The notes: generated from the sequence alone by a model not told the origin. A stretch of 64,000 nt of DNA from Rhizobiaceae bacterium (GCA_029212415.1 JARGOF010000026.1:1-64000); one strand, 5' to 3'. Numbered from the stretch's first letter, positions 51,922-61,029 are shown. Program-made: numbers and translations.

Positions 51922-53979
51922 TCATTCTCCCTTCGATGTCGGCCAGATGAGCAGATTGCCGAGATCATCGACATCGGCGTAATGGTCGGGCAGCAAGACG
52001 GTGGTGGTGTCATACTGCCTGATGATTGCCGGACCCTGGACGCGAGCACCGGGCGCAAGGCGGTCGCGATCCACATGCGGCGTGTCCTGCCAGGCCCCGT
52101 TGAAATAGGCCTTCTGGGTTTCCATCACGGCTTGTGCAACATCGGTTGTACCCGCTTCCGGCGGCGCTGTGATCACCGGTGGCGTGGCCCCGGTGGCCGT
52201 AACGCGCAAGGCCACAAGCTCGATTGGCAGATCGAAACGCACGCCGTACAGGCGCTCATGGGTGTCGTGGAAATCATCCAGCACACCGGCAAGTCCGGCG
52301 GCGCTTTCCACCAGAGTCTTCGGCACATTGATATTGACCTCGAACCCCTGCTGTTCATAACGCAGATCAAGACCGTAGGTGATGCCCCGATCGCTCTCGG
52401 CGACCTCCTGTTCATCAAGCCAGGCCCGCGCCTTTGCATTCAGCTCGGCAAAAACTTCCCAGACCTGTGTCTCGTCAATGCCGGATGTGCTGCGGATCAT
52501 GGTGCGCACGAATTCATTCTTGAATTCGGCTTCCAGGAAACCAAGAGCAGAGAGCACACCGGGATTGGGCGGCACGACGACGGGGTAACTGCCGAGCAGC
52601 GTTGCAATGGCATTGGCGTGCAATGGACCGGCGCCACCAAAGGCAACCATGCCGAACTCGCGCGGGTCGAGACCGCGCTGAACGGTAATCAGCCGCAAGG
52701 CACCCAGCATCACCTCATTGGCGATGTGCAATATGCCCTCGGCTGCACTTTCCGCCGACAATCCCATTTTTTCGCCAATGGCAGAAACAGCGGCACGGGC
52801 GCCCTCGACATCCAGCGACATGTCGCCGCCAAGAAGCTTGGAAGGAAGATAGCCCAGCACCACATTGGCATCACTGACCGTGGGTTCTGTTCCGCCCTTG
52901 CCATAGGCAACGGGTCCCGGCATCGCGCCGGCACTGCGTGGCCCAACGCGCAGGGAGGTTGTCAGTTCGGCAAGCTCGGCGATCGAACCACCGCCGGCCC
53001 CCACACTGCGCACATCCAGCGTCGGCACCTTGGCGGGAAAGGATCCCACTTCCGTCGAGCGCGAGATCATCGGTTCGCCGTCAAGGATCACCGAAACGTC
53101 TGTCGATGTTCCGCCCATATCAAAGGCCAGCAATTTGTGCAGGCCTGTGCGGCGGGCAATCATGGCCGTGGCGGTGACGCCGCCAGCCGGTCCCGACAGC
53201 ACCGTATGCACCGGTCGGTCAGCGGCAGCGGCGGCACTCATCAGCCCGCCGTCGGAGCGCACGATATGCAATTTGCTGGTGACGTTTTCTTCCTTCAACC
53301 GATCTTCGATCCGCGACAGATAACGCGTCATGATCGGGCGCACATAATCATTCATCACGGTTGTGATGGCGCGGTCATATTCGCGAAACTCGGGCAGGAT
53401 TTCCGAAGACAGGGAAACCTGAAGTTCGGGATGGCGGGCAAGCACGATATCGCGCAATTGCCGTTCATGGGCATCATTGGCATAGGAATGCATCAGCGAA
53501 ATGGTCAGCGCCTCAATGCCGGAGCCACACAGATCGTCAATCAATGCCGTGGCTTTTTCCACGTCCAGTTCGCGCACGACATTGCCGCGTGCATCCATGC
53601 GTTCGGGAATTCCGCGTGTGTCGGCCAGCGAGGCCAGCGGCTCGGGTTTCTCCATCACGATCCAGCCGAACAATGGGCCGGGTGTCCAGGATTTCGCCAG
53701 GTGCAATGTATACTCGAAACCCTGGGTGACCAGCAGGCCGACCCGCGAGCCCTTGCCTTCAAGCACTGCATTGGTTGCAACAGTCGTTCCATGCAACACA
53801 AGCGTAATGTCGGATGGGGCAATGCCCGCCTTCTCACAGATCAACCGGACGCCCGCTGCAACCCCTATGGATTGATCCTGGGGCGTTGAGGGCGTCTTGG
53901 CCCGATAGGTCTTCCCGGTCTCATCATCCTGCAAGAGCAAGTCGGTAAACGTACCACCTACATCAACACCTAGCCTCAT
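51922..53979 (-). CDS. Hydantoinase A/oxoprolinase-like subunit
   Basis: The 685-residue protein is the ATP-binding partner of HyuB. The actin-like nucleotide motif GVDVGGTFTD lies at residues 4-13, and a second phosphate motif LAFDMGGTSTD is near residue 300. Family length is usual (about 680). The ATG at 53979 follows GGAGACGATCAA, and upstream in-frame sequence lacks any conserved motif, so longer versions are rejected. Together with HyuB it should use ATP to hydrolyse a cyclic amide. It is divergent from the leuC-like gene, sharing a 177-base region with a LacI-type operator. Confidence 0.9.
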   Translation of the reverse strand: MRLGVDVGGTFTDLLLQDDETGKTYRAKTPSTPQDQSIGVAAGVRLICEKAGIAPSDITLVLHGTTVATNAVLEGKGSRVGLLVTQGFEYTLHLAKSWTPGPLFGWIVMEKPEPLASLADTRGIPERMDARGNVVRELDVEKATALIDDLCGSGIEALTISLMHSYANDAHERQLRDIVLARHPELQVSLSSEILPEFREYDRAITTVMNDYVRPIMTRYLSRIEDRLKEENVTSKLHIVRSDGGLMSAAAAADRPVHTVLSGPAGGVTATAMIARRTGLHKLLAFDMGGTSTDVSVILDGEPMISRSTEVGSFPAKVPTLDVRSVGAGGGSIAELAELTTSLRVGPRSAGAMPGPVAYGKGGTEPTVSDANVVLGYLPSKLLGGDMSLDVEGARAAVSAIGEKMGLSAESAAEGILHIANEVMLGALRLITVQRGLDPREFGMVAFGGAGPLHANAIATLLGSYPVVVPPNPGVLSALGFLEAEFKNEFVRTMIRSTSGIDETQVWEVFAELNAKARAWLDEQEVAESDRGITYGLDLRYEQQGFEVNINVPKTLVESAAGLAGVLDDFHDTHERLYGVRFDLPIELVALRVTATGATPPVITAPPEAGTTDVAQAVMETQKAYFNGAWQDTPHVDRDRLAPGARVQGPAIIRQYDTTTVLLPDHYADVDDLGNLLIWPTSKGE

Positions 53980-54034
53980 TTGATCGTCTCCATGCTGCCC
54001 TATTGCGCCCGAAGATCCTCCGGTGCGATATCTG

Positions 54035-54063
54035 TTGAATACGCATTCAGTAAATAGTAGCAT
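54035..54063 (+). promoter_or_regulatory. LacI-type operator, copy 2, overlapping a leuC-side promoter
   Basis: TGAATACGCATTCA at 54036-54049 repeats the operator near the LacI gene exactly. On the plus strand TTGAAT (54035-54040) and TAGCAT (54058-54063) form a 17-bp-spaced promoter whose -35 is inside the operator. The site should control both the leuC operon and the divergent hyuA-hyuB operon. Confidence 0.75.
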
Positions 54064-54156
54064 TGCTTCGACATCAAGAAAAAAAACTGGTTGATCGATG
54101 GCCGCAGGGCACTTTTGATCGTTCAAACCAGAGAAAGCAGCATCGGATACGCAAAC

Positions 54157-55569
54157 ATGGCAGGACGCACCCTCTATGGAAAAATCTGGGACGCGCACAT
54201 CGTACGCAGCTACGATGGTGGCGACGATCTCATTTATATTGACCGACATCTGGTTCAGGAAGTTTCAAGCCCGCAGGCCTTTGCCGCGCTTGATGAATAC
54301 GGCCGAATCGTGCGTCGCCCCGAGGCTCATCTTTCCGTCGCCGATCACGCGGTGCCGACAAAAGACCGCTCACAAGCCCTGAAAACCGGGCTTGCCGCAC
54401 GCCAGGTCGAACGATTGGTGGACAATTGTCGCCGATACGAAATTCCCTATATCCCCACCGATGACCCCCGTCACGGCATTGTCCATGTCATCGGCCCGGA
54501 GCTTGGATTTACCCAGCCGGGCACGACGCTGGTTTGCGGTGACAGCCACACCTGCACCCATGGGGCATTCGGATGTATCGCCTTTGGTATCGGGGCCAGT
54601 GAATGCGCCTGTGTCCTGGCCACCCAGACATTGCGCCAGCGCAAGCAGAAGACCATGCGCGTCAGCCTTGACGGAGCCCTGCCCGAGGGTGTCACGGTCA
54701 AGGACGTCATCATTGCACTGATCGCAAAGATTGGCACCGGCGGTGGTGTCGGCTACGCCATCGAATATGTCGGCTCTGCCGTCGAAGCCCTGTCGATGCA
54801 GGCCCGCATGACGCTGTGCAACATGACGATCGAGGCAGGCAGCCGCGTCGGACTGGTTGGCGTGGATGAAAAGACGATTGCCTTTCTCAAGGGCCGGCCA
54901 CTTTCACCAAAGGGCGCCGATTGGGACGCTGCTGTGGCGGCTTGGGCAAACCTTGCAAGCGACGAGGATGCGCAGTTCGACCATTGCGTCAGCCTGGATG
55001 TATCACAACTGGCGCCGCAGGTTTCCTGGGGCACGACCCCGGAGCAGTCTGTTGCAGTGACGGGTCATATTCCCGATCCGATGCAGGAAAGCGATCCTGA
55101 TCGTCGCTTCGGGCTGCAGAAAAGTCTTGACTATATGGCCCTGACCGCAGGGACCGCCATTCGCGACATAACAATAGACAAGGTCTTTATCGGCTCCTGC
55201 ACCAATGGCAGGATCGAGGATCTGCGCTCGGCGGCCTCGATCCTTGAGGGCCGCACGGTTGCTCCCGGAGTCTCGGCCATAGTGGTGCCCGGATCGGCGG
55301 CAACGCGTATCGCTGCCGAAGCCGAGGGGCTCGACACGATATTTCGCTCTGCCGGGTTTGAATGGCGCGAGGCCGGCTGCTCCATGTGTGTGGGGATGAA
55401 TGATGACCGGCTTGCAGAAGGCGAACGCTGCGCATCGACGTCCAATCGCAATTTTGAAGGCCGCCAGGGCATCGGCGGGCGGACCCATCTGATGAGTCCG
55501 CAGATGGCGGCGGCGGCGGCCATCACCGGCCGGCTGACCGATGTAAGGGAATTGCTATCATGCCAATGA
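54157..55569 (+). CDS. LeuC-like hydro-lyase large subunit
   Basis: The 470-residue protein is an aconitase-superfamily large subunit. The 4Fe-4S ligands are Cys348 (GSCTNGR), Cys408 and Cys411 (GCSMCVG); CGDSHTCTHG at residues 127-136 is another conserved segment. True leucine biosynthesis is unlikely because the gene is inside a hydantoinase/amidase/transporter module, with no leuB or leuA nearby. Paralogues act on citramalate, maleate, 2,3-dimethylmalate and homoaconitate. ATG at 54157 begins the conserved start MAGRTLYGKIWDAH. It overlaps the small subunit gene by 10 bases. Confidence 0.88.
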   Translation: MAGRTLYGKIWDAHIVRSYDGGDDLIYIDRHLVQEVSSPQAFAALDEYGRIVRRPEAHLSVADHAVPTKDRSQALKTGLAARQVERLVDNCRRYEIPYIPTDDPRHGIVHVIGPELGFTQPGTTLVCGDSHTCTHGAFGCIAFGIGASECACVLATQTLRQRKQKTMRVSLDGALPEGVTVKDVIIALIAKIGTGGGVGYAIEYVGSAVEALSMQARMTLCNMTIEAGSRVGLVGVDEKTIAFLKGRPLSPKGADWDAAVAAWANLASDEDAQFDHCVSLDVSQLAPQVSWGTTPEQSVAVTGHIPDPMQESDPDRRFGLQKSLDYMALTAGTAIRDITIDKVFIGSCTNGRIEDLRSAASILEGRTVAPGVSAIVVPGSAATRIAAEAEGLDTIFRSAGFEWREAGCSMCVGMNDDRLAEGERCASTSNRNFEGRQGIGGRTHLMSPQMAAAAAITGRLTDVRELLSCQ

Positions 55570-56198
55570 GAAAAATGTCCGAATTCACCAGTCTTGCAGC
55601 GCCATTGCCGGAAAACAACATCGATACGGATGTGATATTTCCCGCACGTTTCCTGCTGATCCTTGCAAAGGAAGGCGTTGGACAATATGCCTTCCACGAA
55701 CGCCGCAAGGGCGCCGGATCGGATTTTGTGCTCGACAGACTGCCCTATGACAAGGCCGAGATCCTGGTGACAGGTTCGAATTTCGGCACCGGGTCGAGCC
55801 GCGAGCAGGCGGTCTGGACCCTGGCAGATCTGGGCATCCGTTGCGTGATTGCGCGTAGTTTCGGTGAAATATTCTTTTCCAATTGCTACAAGAATGGTGT
55901 CCTGCCGATCGTCCTTGGCGAAGACGCAATGCTTGCGGTGGAAGCAGCGGCCAATGCGGCGGAACAGATCACCGTGGATCTGCCGAATGAATGTTTGCGG
56001 CTGGCCAACGGGACGCAAATCGCATTTACAATAGAGCCCTATCGCAAACAGGCCCTGATGGCCGGTCTGGACGAGGTCGGGATGATCCTGACGCAAGATC
56101 TGGCGGCCATCGAGGCATACGAATCCCGACGCAAGCTGAATACGCCCTGGGTGACAGCCGGATCGGAACAATTGGAATTACACAGCGGAAATGATTGA
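55560..56198 (+). CDS. LeuD-like hydro-lyase small subunit
   Basis: The 212-residue protein is the small-subunit partner, with NNIDTDVIFPARFLL at residues 19-33 and the swivelling-domain signature GSNFGTGSSREQAVW at 72-86. The usual GSSREHA of LeuD has Gln83 here in place of His, and the FGC has Thr; both changes are near the substrate pocket and hint at another substrate. It overlaps the large subunit gene and the hydrolase gene after it, so the three are translationally coupled. Confidence 0.88.
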   Translation: MPMRKMSEFTSLAAPLPENNIDTDVIFPARFLLILAKEGVGQYAFHERRKGAGSDFVLDRLPYDKAEILVTGSNFGTGSSREQAVWTLADLGIRCVIARSFGEIFFSNCYKNGVLPIVLGEDAMLAVEAAANAAEQITVDLPNECLRLANGTQIAFTIEPYRKQALMAGLDEVGMILTQDLAAIEAYESRRKLNTPWVTAGSEQLELHSGND

Positions 56199-56841
56199 GA
56201 TGACAGACAAGACAGACCTTATGGAAAATTATCGCAAGGCCTACGGCAACGGTATCGGCTTTGGTCAGCGCCCGGCACTGATCATGATCGACTTTGTTCG
56301 CGCCTATTTTGACCCCGAATGCGAACTTTACGCCGATGTTGACGATGCACTGGCCTCGGCGCTGCGCATTCGCGAGGCCGCACGGGCAAACGGCGTTCCG
56401 GTTATCTATACCAATGTCACCTATCATCCCGATGGTTCGGATGGCGGTCGGTTTTTTCAAAAGGCCAAACCGCTGCACAATTTCATCAGAGGCAATCCAA
56501 TGGGCAATTGGCCTGAGGGACTTGAGGTTGGCGATGATGAACTGGTGATCTCCAAACAATATCCCAGCGCCTTTTTCGGCACCTCCCTTGCCTCCACACT
56601 GACCACCTGGGGCATCGACACCCTGATCCATACGGGGTTGAGCACCAGCGGATGTGTGCGGGCCACCTGTGTTGACTGCTGCTCGCACGGCTTTATCCCG
56701 ATCATCGCCCGCGAGGGCGTCGGCGACCGTCACGAGGCACCTCACGAATCCAACCTTTTCGACATGAATGCCAAATATGGCGATGTGGTCGGCGAGCAGG
56801 AAATTCTGGATTATCTCCAGACAATGAAGCAGAAATCCTGA
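56191..56841 (+). CDS. Isochorismatase-fold amidohydrolase (N-carbamoylsarcosine amidase / maleamate amidase type)
   Basis: The 216-residue cytosolic hydrolase has the cysteine-hydrolase triad Asp34 (MIDFV), Lys122 (SKQYPS) and nucleophile Cys155 (STSGCVRAT). The subgroup includes N-carbamoylsarcosine amidohydrolase, which follows N-methylhydantoin opening, and maleamate amidohydrolase (NicF), which gives maleate. Both fit the module: HyuAB could create a carbamoyl or amide, and a LeuCD-like enzyme could hydrate maleate. It overlaps the LeuD-like stop by 8 bases. Confidence 0.87.
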   Translation: MIEMTDKTDLMENYRKAYGNGIGFGQRPALIMIDFVRAYFDPECELYADVDDALASALRIREAARANGVPVIYTNVTYHPDGSDGGRFFQKAKPLHNFIRGNPMGNWPEGLEVGDDELVISKQYPSAFFGTSLASTLTTWGIDTLIHTGLSTSGCVRATCVDCCSHGFIPIIAREGVGDRHEAPHESNLFDMNAKYGDVVGEQEILDYLQTMKQKS

Positions 56842-56864
56842 CAGATACGGAGAACGGGCAGACC

Positions 56865-57836
56865 ATGGCCAGAATTACATGTATCGGAACCGGCAATGTC
56901 GGACGTGCCTGGGCCGTGGTCTTTGCCCGCGCAGGCCATGCGGTTGCACTCTATGACGCGCAACCGGACCTGGCGCTCAATGTCGCCATGCCGCGTATCC
57001 GCCAGACCCTGAAAGAGCTTGCCGAGGCGATGCCGACGGGCGAAACTGCCGAGGAAGTCGCAAGCCGGATCCAGGTGCATACGACGATCGCTGACGCGGT
57101 TCGCAATGCCGATTATGTTCAGGAAAGCGTGCGTGAAGATGTTGCGGTCAAGCGCAGCGTCTTTGCCGAGATTGCCGATGCGGCCCCGTATCAATGTCTG
57201 CTCGCCTCATCAACCTCCGCATTGCCCGGCTCGGCTTTCCTGAACGCGATCGTCCATCCGGAACGGGCCTTTGTCGCCCATCCGGTCAACCCGCCCTCGC
57301 ATATCCCCTTGGTCGAATTGTGTGGCACCGGCGCAACGAGTGCACAGGCACTGGGCGCGGCGCAGAACCTTCTGAGCGCTGCCGGCATGGAGCCGATCAT
57401 CGTGCGCAAGGAAATTGACGGCTTCATCCTCAATCGCCTGCAATATACGATGGTTGCCGAGGCGATGCATCTGATTGGTGAAGGCTATTGCACGGCGGAA
57501 GATATCGACCGGGTGGTCACCAGCGGGCTTGCCCTGCGCTGGGCATCCATCGGCCCGTTCATGACGGCCCATCTCAACGCGACAGGGGGGTTTGCCGGTT
57601 TTGTCGAGCAATTGGGCCCGATGATGAAACGCATGGGCCAGGATGCAAAAACCGACTACGACTGGGGACCACAGCAGGTTGCGGAGATCCACGAATGGCT
57701 TGCCAGTCAATTGCCTGTAGACAATATAGCCGAGGCCCAGGCTTGGCGTGACCGGCGGATTCTCGCCACGCGCGCCATGCAAAATGCAGATGACGGTGTG
57801 GGCAGCGCCAAAAAAGCCGAGCCTGATGTATCCTGA
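56865..57836 (+). CDS. 3-Hydroxyacyl-CoA dehydrogenase family (lambda-crystallin-like) dehydrogenase
   Basis: The 323-residue protein has an N-terminal Rossmann fold (ITCIGTGNVGRAWAVVFARAGH, residues 4-25) and a C-terminal helical dimerisation domain (FILNRLQYTMVAEAM). The active-site HP in FVAHPVNPP and the Ser/Asn of the SSTSALP segment fit the family, of which L-gulonate dehydrogenase and hydroxyacyl-CoA dehydrogenases are members. Because no CoA ligase is nearby, oxidation of a free hydroxy acid is more likely. Last gene of the LacI-linked rightward operon, 23 bases after the hydrolase. Confidence 0.87.
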   Translation: MARITCIGTGNVGRAWAVVFARAGHAVALYDAQPDLALNVAMPRIRQTLKELAEAMPTGETAEEVASRIQVHTTIADAVRNADYVQESVREDVAVKRSVFAEIADAAPYQCLLASSTSALPGSAFLNAIVHPERAFVAHPVNPPSHIPLVELCGTGATSAQALGAAQNLLSAAGMEPIIVRKEIDGFILNRLQYTMVAEAMHLIGEGYCTAEDIDRVVTSGLALRWASIGPFMTAHLNATGGFAGFVEQLGPMMKRMGQDAKTDYDWGPQQVAEIHEWLASQLPVDNIAEAQAWRDRRILATRAMQNADDGVGSAKKAEPDVS

Positions 57837-57881
57837 CAGAGCCGCTGCTGCGGATATTGAAAGTCGGCCTCCTCAAAAATG

Positions 57882-59618
57882 TTACCTTGAACCCGTTGCA
57901 GGTTTTACCACCGTCGAGTCAATTGCAAGGTCGAGCAAGCCGCCATCAATCCGTTCGCGCAGGTGCATATCCATCTCCCGGCGATCTGCACATTGAGAAA
58001 AGAGGCCCTTGCAGCCTTGTTTCAGACGAGCCAGATCTCGGTACAGGTCTGAGCCTGGAATTCCTGCAGCCCGCAGAAGGTCAACCCCAAGAAAACCAAT
58101 ATCGGTCATACTGCTTTCGGCGGGGATGTTCATGTTCTCGCCCGCCCCGTCATAGCGCGAAAGCGTAAAAAAGGTTTTGTAGGCCAACGATTCTGGATCA
58201 GCCAGTGCATTGCCGCCCTCCAACTCGGTGACCAGCGGCAACGTGGCAAACGGCTGATGATCGCCAAACGACATGATCACCACACCGCGCGGTGTCGCAT
58301 TGGCGCGCGCCCAACGGGAAAAATCACTGAAATCAGACCTGGAGATGACCAGCCGCCGCATATATTCTGCCAGGTCCTTGTTTGAGGAGAATGGCTCTCC
58401 CGGCACCATGATTTCAGGCGCAAGTCGCGCATTGTACAAAGAATGGGTAAACATCGTTTGCAGATAGACAAAAAGCGGCCGGTTGTCCTTTGGCCTGAGA
58501 ACTTCAACCAACTCTTCGACCTTTCTGAAATAGAATGCATCACGCAGCGTTTCAGCTTCGGCGCCTATGGCTCTGTTATCGAGGATTGTCTCAAAACCTA
58601 TGGATTTCAAAAACGGCCCCTCATTGACAAATGTATAATTGAGCGCGAGTTGGGCTATTGTGTGATACCCGCAATCCGCCAAAATCTGGGGAATGGTGCC
58701 GCGCAAAGCACCTTCCAATGTAACCGTCAGATAGGGACTGCGCCAGCCAAAATCCCTGGCTGAAAGCCCCGTCAGCAAAGACAACCCGGTGATCCAGGTT
58801 CCACCACTGAACATCTCGACATTCAAGGGCCTCAAAGCCTCGCCCGGCAACATCATTGAAGCAGCAACCTGGGGGCCTTTTTCAATCTGTTTGAAATAGG
58901 CCGGATTGGTCTGGCTCTCCTCCAGCACGACAAATATATCGGGCCTGTCATCCTGGCCGCATTCCGAAATGCCGGAAAAGCCCACCCCGCTCGGCAATTT
59001 GGCCAACCGCGCTTCCAGTTCATTGTCACCGAAGATGTATTGCAGATCGAGAATGGAGACAAAAAACGCCGTGACATGACGCCCCAGCAGATAGTAGAAA
59101 TGGCGCGGCTGGGCGGTTGCTTCGGGGGGATAGGTGACCGGTAAAAGTGCCAGGAGCAGGATCATCGGTGCCAATCGCATGACTGCGGAGGGGCTGCGCA
59201 CCCTGTCCATCCTAAACATGACAATCGCAAGGCCAATAAACAGCACCAGCAGAGCGAAAATGGGCACAACAACAAAAGGATAGTTAAACAACAGGAAACC
59301 AAGGGCTTCGGTGTCCATGGCCGTGAAGAAAAAATCATAGATGTGAAAGGAAAACCCCTTCAGCCGGAACTTGAGAAGCGAGGTCAGCGTCAGAATGCAG
59401 ACGATCATCCAGGCCGTGCAAACGGAAAAAGAAAGCCGCCTTGAGATTGCAAACAGGATGGCCGCAAAGGCAGCAACCACTGTGACGGCAAACGGCAAGG
59501 ACAGCGCCCTGTTTTCAAGTGCCGGGAGACTGGCAATGCCGACAAGAGAAACAAGAGCCGGCGTTATCGGATGAATCCACCACCCTTTCAGCCATTGGCG
59601 CGCGGCCTGTATGTCCAT
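57882..59618 (-). CDS. Sulfatase-fold membrane protein (phosphoethanolamine/phosphoglycerol transferase-like)
   Basis: The 578-residue protein has about five transmembrane helices in its first 170 residues and a periplasmic alkaline-phosphatase/sulfatase-fold domain. Landmarks are IFVVLEESQTNP (metal-ligand Glu), EMFSGGTWITG with a candidate catalytic Thr, FVYLQTMFTHS, and GDHQPF with Asp/His ligands. Proteins such as OpgB, LtaS and EptA have this plan and move phosphoethanolamine or phosphoglycerol to glycans or lipids. The C-terminal tail ends with an Arg-rich stretch. Convergent with the dehydrogenase gene over 45 bases; no terminator seen. Confidence 0.82.
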   Translation of the reverse strand: MDIQAARQWLKGWWIHPITPALVSLVGIASLPALENRALSLPFAVTVVAAFAAILFAISRRLSFSVCTAWMIVCILTLTSLLKFRLKGFSFHIYDFFFTAMDTEALGFLLFNYPFVVVPIFALLVLFIGLAIVMFRMDRVRSPSAVMRLAPMILLLALLPVTYPPEATAQPRHFYYLLGRHVTAFFVSILDLQYIFGDNELEARLAKLPSGVGFSGISECGQDDRPDIFVVLEESQTNPAYFKQIEKGPQVAASMMLPGEALRPLNVEMFSGGTWITGLSLLTGLSARDFGWRSPYLTVTLEGALRGTIPQILADCGYHTIAQLALNYTFVNEGPFLKSIGFETILDNRAIGAEAETLRDAFYFRKVEELVEVLRPKDNRPLFVYLQTMFTHSLYNARLAPEIMVPGEPFSSNKDLAEYMRRLVISRSDFSDFSRWARANATPRGVVIMSFGDHQPFATLPLVTELEGGNALADPESLAYKTFFTLSRYDGAGENMNIPAESSMTDIGFLGVDLLRAAGIPGSDLYRDLARLKQGCKGLFSQCADRREMDMHLRERIDGGLLDLAIDSTVVKPATGSR

Positions 59619-59676
59619 TGGGGCTCGGTCCTCTTGGGCTGTCTGTTGTGGTCAAAGCTATGTTTTTCAGTCGACA

Positions 59677-60099
59677 TCAGATCGAAAAAATCAACCGGAT
59701 GTTCACGGCGCTGCCACGGGCCGATGATTCCATATGGTCTGGATAGATGCCAATGAGGAAATCGACAAGGCCGAAATTGAAGGTTACCTCTTCAAGTAAC
59801 ACGTGACTGCGTAGACCGCTATTTGGCTGGATCAGCAAGGCACCACGATAATTAATGGTGACGATCAAATCTACGTTATCATAGCTCAAAGCCACCTGCA
59901 TCGTGCCCTCAACCAGTTTGGAATCGTCCGGATAGCCCTGCACATGGCCTGTTGTCGCCACCGCCCGTTCGAGCAGGTCAGGCCGCGGCCCACAGGATTT
60001 CTCCCGTGACTGCAACAATTCAATCAGCCCGTCGCGCATTCGTGGACAATCAGCAAACCTATTGAGCCTGCCTTCCGGCGCCGGCAAGCGTGCGCTCAT
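59677..60099 (-). CDS. Small orphan protein resembling NCS2 permease C-terminal domain
   Basis: The 140-residue frame begins inside the end of the cyclic-nucleotide-binding gene (41-base overlap from ATG 60099) and has codon use like its neighbours. It contains SKLVEGTMQVALSYDNVDLI and VTINYRGALLIQPN, then LVDFLIGIYPDHMESSARG. This resembles, from memory, the tail domain of some alphaproteobacterial xanthine/uracil permeases, where it is fused to the transporter. Here no transporter is attached. An independent regulatory domain or a frameshifted end of the upstream protein are both possible. Start is uncertain (alternative ATG at 60039). Confidence 0.5.
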   Translation of the reverse strand: MSARLPAPEGRLNRFADCPRMRDGLIELLQSREKSCGPRPDLLERAVATTGHVQGYPDDSKLVEGTMQVALSYDNVDLIVTINYRGALLIQPNSGLRSHVLLEEVTFNFGLVDFLIGIYPDHMESSARGSAVNIRLIFSI

Positions 60100-60790
60100 T
60101 GGCCATCGCCAGCTTCTGGCGCAGATTGTTCTTGAAACCGGCCTGCAGGGCAATTGTCAGATCAGGCTTGCGGCGCAGATGCCGCAGCAGGTCGTCACGG
60201 TTAAAGACAAGGGCACGCAGATCGCTGGTCGCCGTGGTTGTGGCCGTGGCCGGTCGACCGGAAATAATGCCCAGTTCGCCGATGAAATCGCCAGTCGTGC
60301 AGTTTGCCACCAGGTGACCATTGACCACCACATCCACGCTGCCCTCGGCAATATAGGTCAATTGTTCGACGCTCTGATCCTGCTGCGTCAGCTGGCTGCC
60401 CGCCGGAATGTCCTGCCAGGAACCGATATTGATGAATTGGCGCGACAGGTTTGGCGGGACCAGCACCAGGGCATTCTGGCAGAATAAAAACTCCTCATCG
60501 CTGAACCGCACCCGGCGGCTCTGCCACATCAAAATGGACAATTGCGTAAAATTCGCCAATACGAAGAGTGCTTCCCAGCCGGTACCGATCGGGTCACGCA
60601 GGATTGTGCCGCTATAGACAACACCGGCGACACCGGAAATCAGCGCAATGATCCTTAGCCATACGATGGAGTTCATCAGCATCGACAGGACCAGCAGCCC
60701 ATAGGACAGATGGCCGGCAATCGATGACGGCGCCAAGGCGGTTTCAAGCAGGCTATGCAATACGAACCCCCATTGCGGATTATTGATCAC
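60059..60790 (-). CDS. Membrane protein with cyclic-nucleotide-binding domain (Popeye-like layout)
   Basis: The 243-residue protein starts with about three hydrophobic helices (residues 25-90), then a cyclic-nucleotide-binding barrel: QDIPAGSQLTQQDQSVEQLTYIAEGSVDVVV and FIGELGIISGRPATATT, the latter matching the phosphate-binding FGE...RxA cassette with Glu and Arg present. No kinase or DNA-binding domain follows. Transmembrane helices plus a cNMP barrel resemble the Popeye proteins. It overlaps the small frame at 59677. Function unknown, possibly signalling at the membrane. Confidence 0.75.
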   Translation of the reverse strand: MINNPQWGFVLHSLLETALAPSSIAGHLSYGLLVLSMLMNSIVWLRIIALISGVAGVVYSGTILRDPIGTGWEALFVLANFTQLSILMWQSRRVRFSDEEFLFCQNALVLVPPNLSRQFINIGSWQDIPAGSQLTQQDQSVEQLTYIAEGSVDVVVNGHLVANCTTGDFIGELGIISGRPATATTTATSDLRALVFNRDDLLRHLRRKPDLTIALQAGFKNNLRQKLAMANERTLAGAGRQAQ

Positions 60791-61029
60791 AAACGACTAT
60801 TGAATTTGTTCAATATACCGCAAGTGCCGTTCAAATGAACACGGAATAATTTCGGCCGTAGCAGACTCGTCAAACCGGCTGGAGAAAACAACGCCGGCAG
60901 CCTGATCCCCGGCGAGACCGTGAGGCTTTCCATGACCACCCGTGCTGTGGCACAAGCGGGAACAGGTTTGCCCCGAAAGGCGTCGCATGATCTGGGAAAC
61001 TTCAAAAATGTGGATATGATACCTATTTC

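Noticed and set aside
51826-53889. Very long plus-strand open frame opposite the hyuA gene
   Set aside because: It is antisense to a clearly conserved ATPase-fold gene and shows a low-complexity His/Gly/Gln pattern, so it is a codon-bias artefact.
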